From Roseateles sp. (GTDB taxonomy: Bacteria > Pseudomonadota > Gammaproteobacteria > Burkholderiales > Burkholderiaceae_C): 64,000 nt of DNA. Both the position numbers and the translations under genes were made by a program. Under the pieces are notes generated by a model. It saw nothing but the letters and a program-made list of their open reading frames with translations. It ran no database searches and had not been told where the DNA came from. Shown here in pieces: positions 61,225 through 64,000 of the stretch; within the stretch, counting starts at the first letter, position 1; the number at the start of each line of letters is the position of its first letter. The stretch spans positions 1 through 64,000 of the forward strand of contig JAFALK010000012.1 of the NCBI GenBank assembly GCA_019234295.1, given 5' to 3'.

Positions 61225-64000
61225 ATGCCCTGTTTGCGCAGGTTCGCGTGCATCCTGATCCTGGTCCCGCTGCTGGCGGGCCCCAAGGCAGGGGCGACCG
61301 AGCTTCCCCTGCGGGCTCCACCACGCTTCGAATCGGTCGCTACCGAGAAGCAGCTTCAGCAAAACGTGATCACCGCTCTGACGCGGGACCGCTCGGGCCT
61401 GCTCTGGGTCGGCGTGAGCAACGGCTTGTTGCGTTTTGACGGCGTCGAGTTCCAGCCCATCTCGCGCGACCTGGCGCGAGACAGCGGCGCGGGCGAGCGA
61501 CCTGTGGGCCAGGTGCGCTCGCTGCTGGCCGCGCGCGACGGCTGGCTCTGGGTGGGCACGGAGAGCAACGGCTTGCTGGGCTTGAATCCGGAGACTGCCG
61601 ATCTCAAGGAATACCGGCACCGCAAGGAGGAAGGCGCCGGACTGGCGGCCGGCGCCTTGCGCGCGCTGGCAGAGGACCGCGACGGCGGCATCTGGGTTGG
61701 CACCTTCGGCCAGGGCCTGCAACGCTTGGACCCTGCAAGCGGCCGCTTCGAGACCTTCCGCAAGGAGCAAGGCCTCTCCGATGACCGCATCCAGTCCCTG
61801 CTGGTGGATCGTCACGGCACGTTGTGGGTCGGCACCTGGCGCGGGCTGGTGCGCCGCGCGGCCGGCGACACTCGCTTCCGGGCTGTGGCGCCGCAGCTCG
61901 ATGGCCAGCTGATCTGGTCCCTGCTCGAAGCGCCCGATGGCCGCATCTGGGCCGGCTCGCGCCAGGGCGGTTTGGTGCAGGTTGAGGCCGATGGCAGCCG
62001 CGTGAACGCGCTCGACCAGGGCGGCCCGATGATTCTCTCCATGGCTGAGGCCGGCACGGGCCGTATCTGGGTGGGCCGCGTCAACGGCGTGGAGGAGCGC
62101 GACACCGCGGGCACGCTGCTGCGCCGCATCCAGCGCAATCCCTTGCGCCGCGCCAGCCTCGGCGACGATCGCGTGCAGGTCATGAGCCACGACCCGGCCG
62201 GCGGCGTCTGGGTGGCGAGTTATGGCGGCGGCCTGCAGCGCTTTGACACGCGCAACAAGTCGCTGTGGGTGCTGCAGAGCGAAGCCGGCCAGGGGCGCCC
62301 CGGTGAGGAGATCAATGCACGCAGCCTGGTCGAGCTCGACAACGGCGAGATCTGGATCGGTACGCACACCGAGGGCGTGCTCATCCTCGACGCCGGCCTG
62401 CAACTGCGTCGCGTGCTGCCCAATGTGCAGGGCGGCATCGGCGACAGCGGCGTGACCGGGCTGGCGCAAACGCGCGATGGCTCCATCTGGCTCGGCGTGG
62501 ACAACGGCGCGGGCGTGTTCCGGCTGGACCGCCGCGGCCGCATGCTGGAGCACCTCAAGCCCGGCGAGGGGGGGGTGCGGCGCTTGCTGGCCGGCGCCGA
62601 TGGCGGACTGTGGATCGCCACGCAGGACGGCCTCTACCGCCAGTACAAGGGGCAGCTTGAGCGCCTCATGCTTGAGGGCGGGGCACCCCTGCGCGCCAGC
62701 GTCAACACCGTGGTCGAGTCGCCCGGTGGCGGGCTCTGGGTCGGCTCGGAATCCGGCCTCTACCGCCTCGAGCCGGGTGCGAGCACGCTGCGCAAGGTTG
62801 AATCCGCGCCGGGCCAGGGCCTGGCCTATCAGGGCGTGGTCGGCCTGCTGCTCGACAGCCGAGGCACGCTCTGGGTGGACACGACCTTCGGCCTGCACAG
62901 GCTGCAGACGTGGGACGGCCGCCAGGCGGCCTTCGAACGCGTCAGCGAGCGCCTGGGCGTGGGCGGCAATGCCTTCGGCGCCAACCTGCTCGAAGACCGC
63001 CGCGGCCGCATCTGGACCCAGCACGCGGTCTACGACCCCGAGCAACAGCAGGTGCAGATCCTCGGCGCTGCCGACGGCGTGGACTTCGGCACCTCCTGGT
63101 TCCGGGCCTATGTGCACCTTCGCGACGGCCGCATGCTTTTTGGCGGCAGCAAGGGTGTGCTCGTGGCCCAGCCCGAGGCCTTCGAGCGCTGGACCTACGA
63201 GCCGCCAGTGGTGGCCACCAATCTGCGCATCGACGGCCAAGCGCGGCCGCTGGCCCTGCTGCGCGAAGGCCTGAGTCTGCCTCCCGAGGAACACGGCTTT
63301 CGCATTGACTTCGCGGCCCTGGACTACAGCGATCCGGCTTCGAGCCACTACGCCTATCGCCTGCAGGGCCTGGACGATCGCTGGACGCCCGCCAGCCCGC
63401 AATCGCGCAGCGTGGCCTACGGCTCACTGGCGCCGGGCCACTACCGGCTCCAGGTGCGCGCCACCAACCGCGCCGGCCTGTGGAGCAAGCAGCAGCTGGA
63501 CCTGCCCATCGAGGTATTGCCGGCTTGGTGGCAGACCGGCTGGGCGCGCGCGCTCTTCGTGATCGCCGGGCTGGGCGCGCTCTGGGGCGTGGCGCAGCTG
63601 CGCACGGTCTACCTGCGCAGCCGCCGCGCAGCGCTCGAGGCCATGGTGGCGGAGCGCACGCAAGAGCTCGAGCAGATGGCGGCGGCTCTCGAGGAGGCCA
63701 GCCTTGGCGACGCGCTGACGGGTCTGCGCAACCGGCGCTTTTTCGCGCTCAACATCGATGCCGACGTGGCCCTGGCGCTGCGCCACCACGAGGGCCCGTC
63801 CCGGCATGCCGAGGATGGCGACCTGATCTTCTTCCTGCTCGACATCGACGACTTCAAGCAGGTCAACGACCGCCACGGCCACGCCGCCGGCGACGCGCTG
63901 CTGCGCCAGATGCGGGAGCGGTTGATGTCCGTCTTCCGCGAGTCCGACTACCTCGTGCGCTGGGGTGGCGAGGAGTTCCTCGTGCTGGCGCGCGCCAGCA
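61225..64000 (+). CDS. Propeller-sensor diguanylate cyclase (cut by window end)
   Basis: At least 925 residues visible. It has a signal peptide (CILILVPLLAG), then two-component-regulator propeller repeats (LLWVGVSNGLLRFDG, WLWVGTESNGLLGLN, ...), a Y_Y_Y domain (HYAYRLQGLDDRWTPASPQS) and one transmembrane helix (ALFVIAGLGALWGVAQL). A coiled coil leads to a GGDEF domain with DALTGLRNRRFF, FFLLDIDDFKQVNDRHGHAAG, the inhibitory I-site RESD (residues 905-908) and active site GGEEF (914-918). The periplasmic sensor would control c-di-GMP synthesis. The C-terminus lies beyond the window. Confidence 0.93.
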   Translation, partial: MPCLRRFACILILVPLLAGPKAGATELPLRAPPRFESVATEKQLQQNVITALTRDRSGLLWVGVSNGLLRFDGVEFQPISRDLARDSGAGERPVGQVRSLLAARDGWLWVGTESNGLLGLNPETADLKEYRHRKEEGAGLAAGALRALAEDRDGGIWVGTFGQGLQRLDPASGRFETFRKEQGLSDDRIQSLLVDRHGTLWVGTWRGLVRRAAGDTRFRAVAPQLDGQLIWSLLEAPDGRIWAGSRQGGLVQVEADGSRVNALDQGGPMILSMAEAGTGRIWVGRVNGVEERDTAGTLLRRIQRNPLRRASLGDDRVQVMSHDPAGGVWVASYGGGLQRFDTRNKSLWVLQSEAGQGRPGEEINARSLVELDNGEIWIGTHTEGVLILDAGLQLRRVLPNVQGGIGDSGVTGLAQTRDGSIWLGVDNGAGVFRLDRRGRMLEHLKPGEGGVRRLLAGADGGLWIATQDGLYRQYKGQLERLMLEGGAPLRASVNTVVESPGGGLWVGSESGLYRLEPGASTLRKVESAPGQGLAYQGVVGLLLDSRGTLWVDTTFGLHRLQTWDGRQAAFERVSERLGVGGNAFGANLLEDRRGRIWTQHAVYDPEQQQVQILGAADGVDFGTSWFRAYVHLRDGRMLFGGSKGVLVAQPEAFERWTYEPPVVATNLRIDGQARPLALLREGLSLPPEEHGFRIDFAALDYSDPASSHYAYRLQGLDDRWTPASPQSRSVAYGSLAPGHYRLQVRATNRAGLWSKQQLDLPIEVLPAWWQTGWARALFVIAGLGALWGVAQLRTVYLRSRRAALEAMVAERTQELEQMAAALEEASLGDALTGLRNRRFFALNIDADVALALRHHEGPSRHAEDGDLIFFLLDIDDFKQVNDRHGHAAGDALLRQMRERLMSVFRESDYLVRWGGEEFLVLARAS

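Overview
The window is high-GC bacterial chromosome. The gene orders fur | bamE-dapB-exbB-exbD-leuS, hpf-ptsN-hprK, and glnE beside yhdP-nitrilase suggest a betaproteobacterium of the order Burkholderiales, possibly of the Rubrivivax/Roseateles/Leptothrix type. That placement is inferred from family knowledge and synteny; no rRNA gene is present to confirm it.

Layout. (1) 1-9.4 kb is housekeeping: the 5' part of leuS, a TolR/ExbD-TolQ/ExbB pair, dapB, bamE, fur, hprK, ptsN and hpf, a di-iron ferritin-like/acyl-ACP-desaturase-like protein, and a GntR-controlled ABC exporter. (2) 9.4-16.6 kb is an accessory island. It holds a truncated hipA, a decayed stretch, an orphan ParD-like antitoxin, a LysR regulator divergent from two SDRs and an NmrA-like protein, and an intact XRE-regulator/nucleotidyltransferase pair that looks like a toxin-antitoxin module. 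A 104-bp relic of that nucleotidyltransferase gene lies 5 kb away at about 94% identity. (3) 16.6-40.7 kb is a dedicated polyamine/omega-amino-acid region. A LysR regulator is divergent from an omega-amino acid:pyruvate aminotransferase and methylmalonate-semialdehyde dehydrogenase. A long minus-strand operon follows, transcribed puuB2-puuD-puuA-spuC-TonB receptor-potF-potG-potH-potI-puuC-puuB1, with an Lrp-type regulator divergent from its promoter. Then come a MocR/GabR regulator divergent from gabT-gabD, and a cupin. (4) 40.7-64 kb carries a polysaccharide deacetylase, a rhombosortase-like protease, glnE, yhdP, a nitrilase-family amidase, a lipoprotein, a tricorn-like S41 protease, a VOC protein, an Ig/NHL-repeat lipoprotein, a Cys-rich hypothetical protein, a UbiH-family monooxygenase, an aldo/keto reductase and a propeller-type diguanylate cyclase cut by the window end.

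How the central region works together (inference from families): the TonB receptor would take polyamine, or a polyamine-containing ligand, across the outer membrane, and PotFGHI would take it across the inner membrane. PuuA-PuuB-PuuC-PuuD gives the gamma-glutamylated route to GABA and SpuC the direct transaminase route. GabT-GabD carries GABA to succinate, and the BauA-like aminotransferase with MmsA handles beta-alanine from longer polyamines.

The points most worth a second look are the TonB receptor inside the polyamine operon, the XRE-nucleotidyltransferase module with its relic and flanking repeat, and the GabR-like operator repeats.
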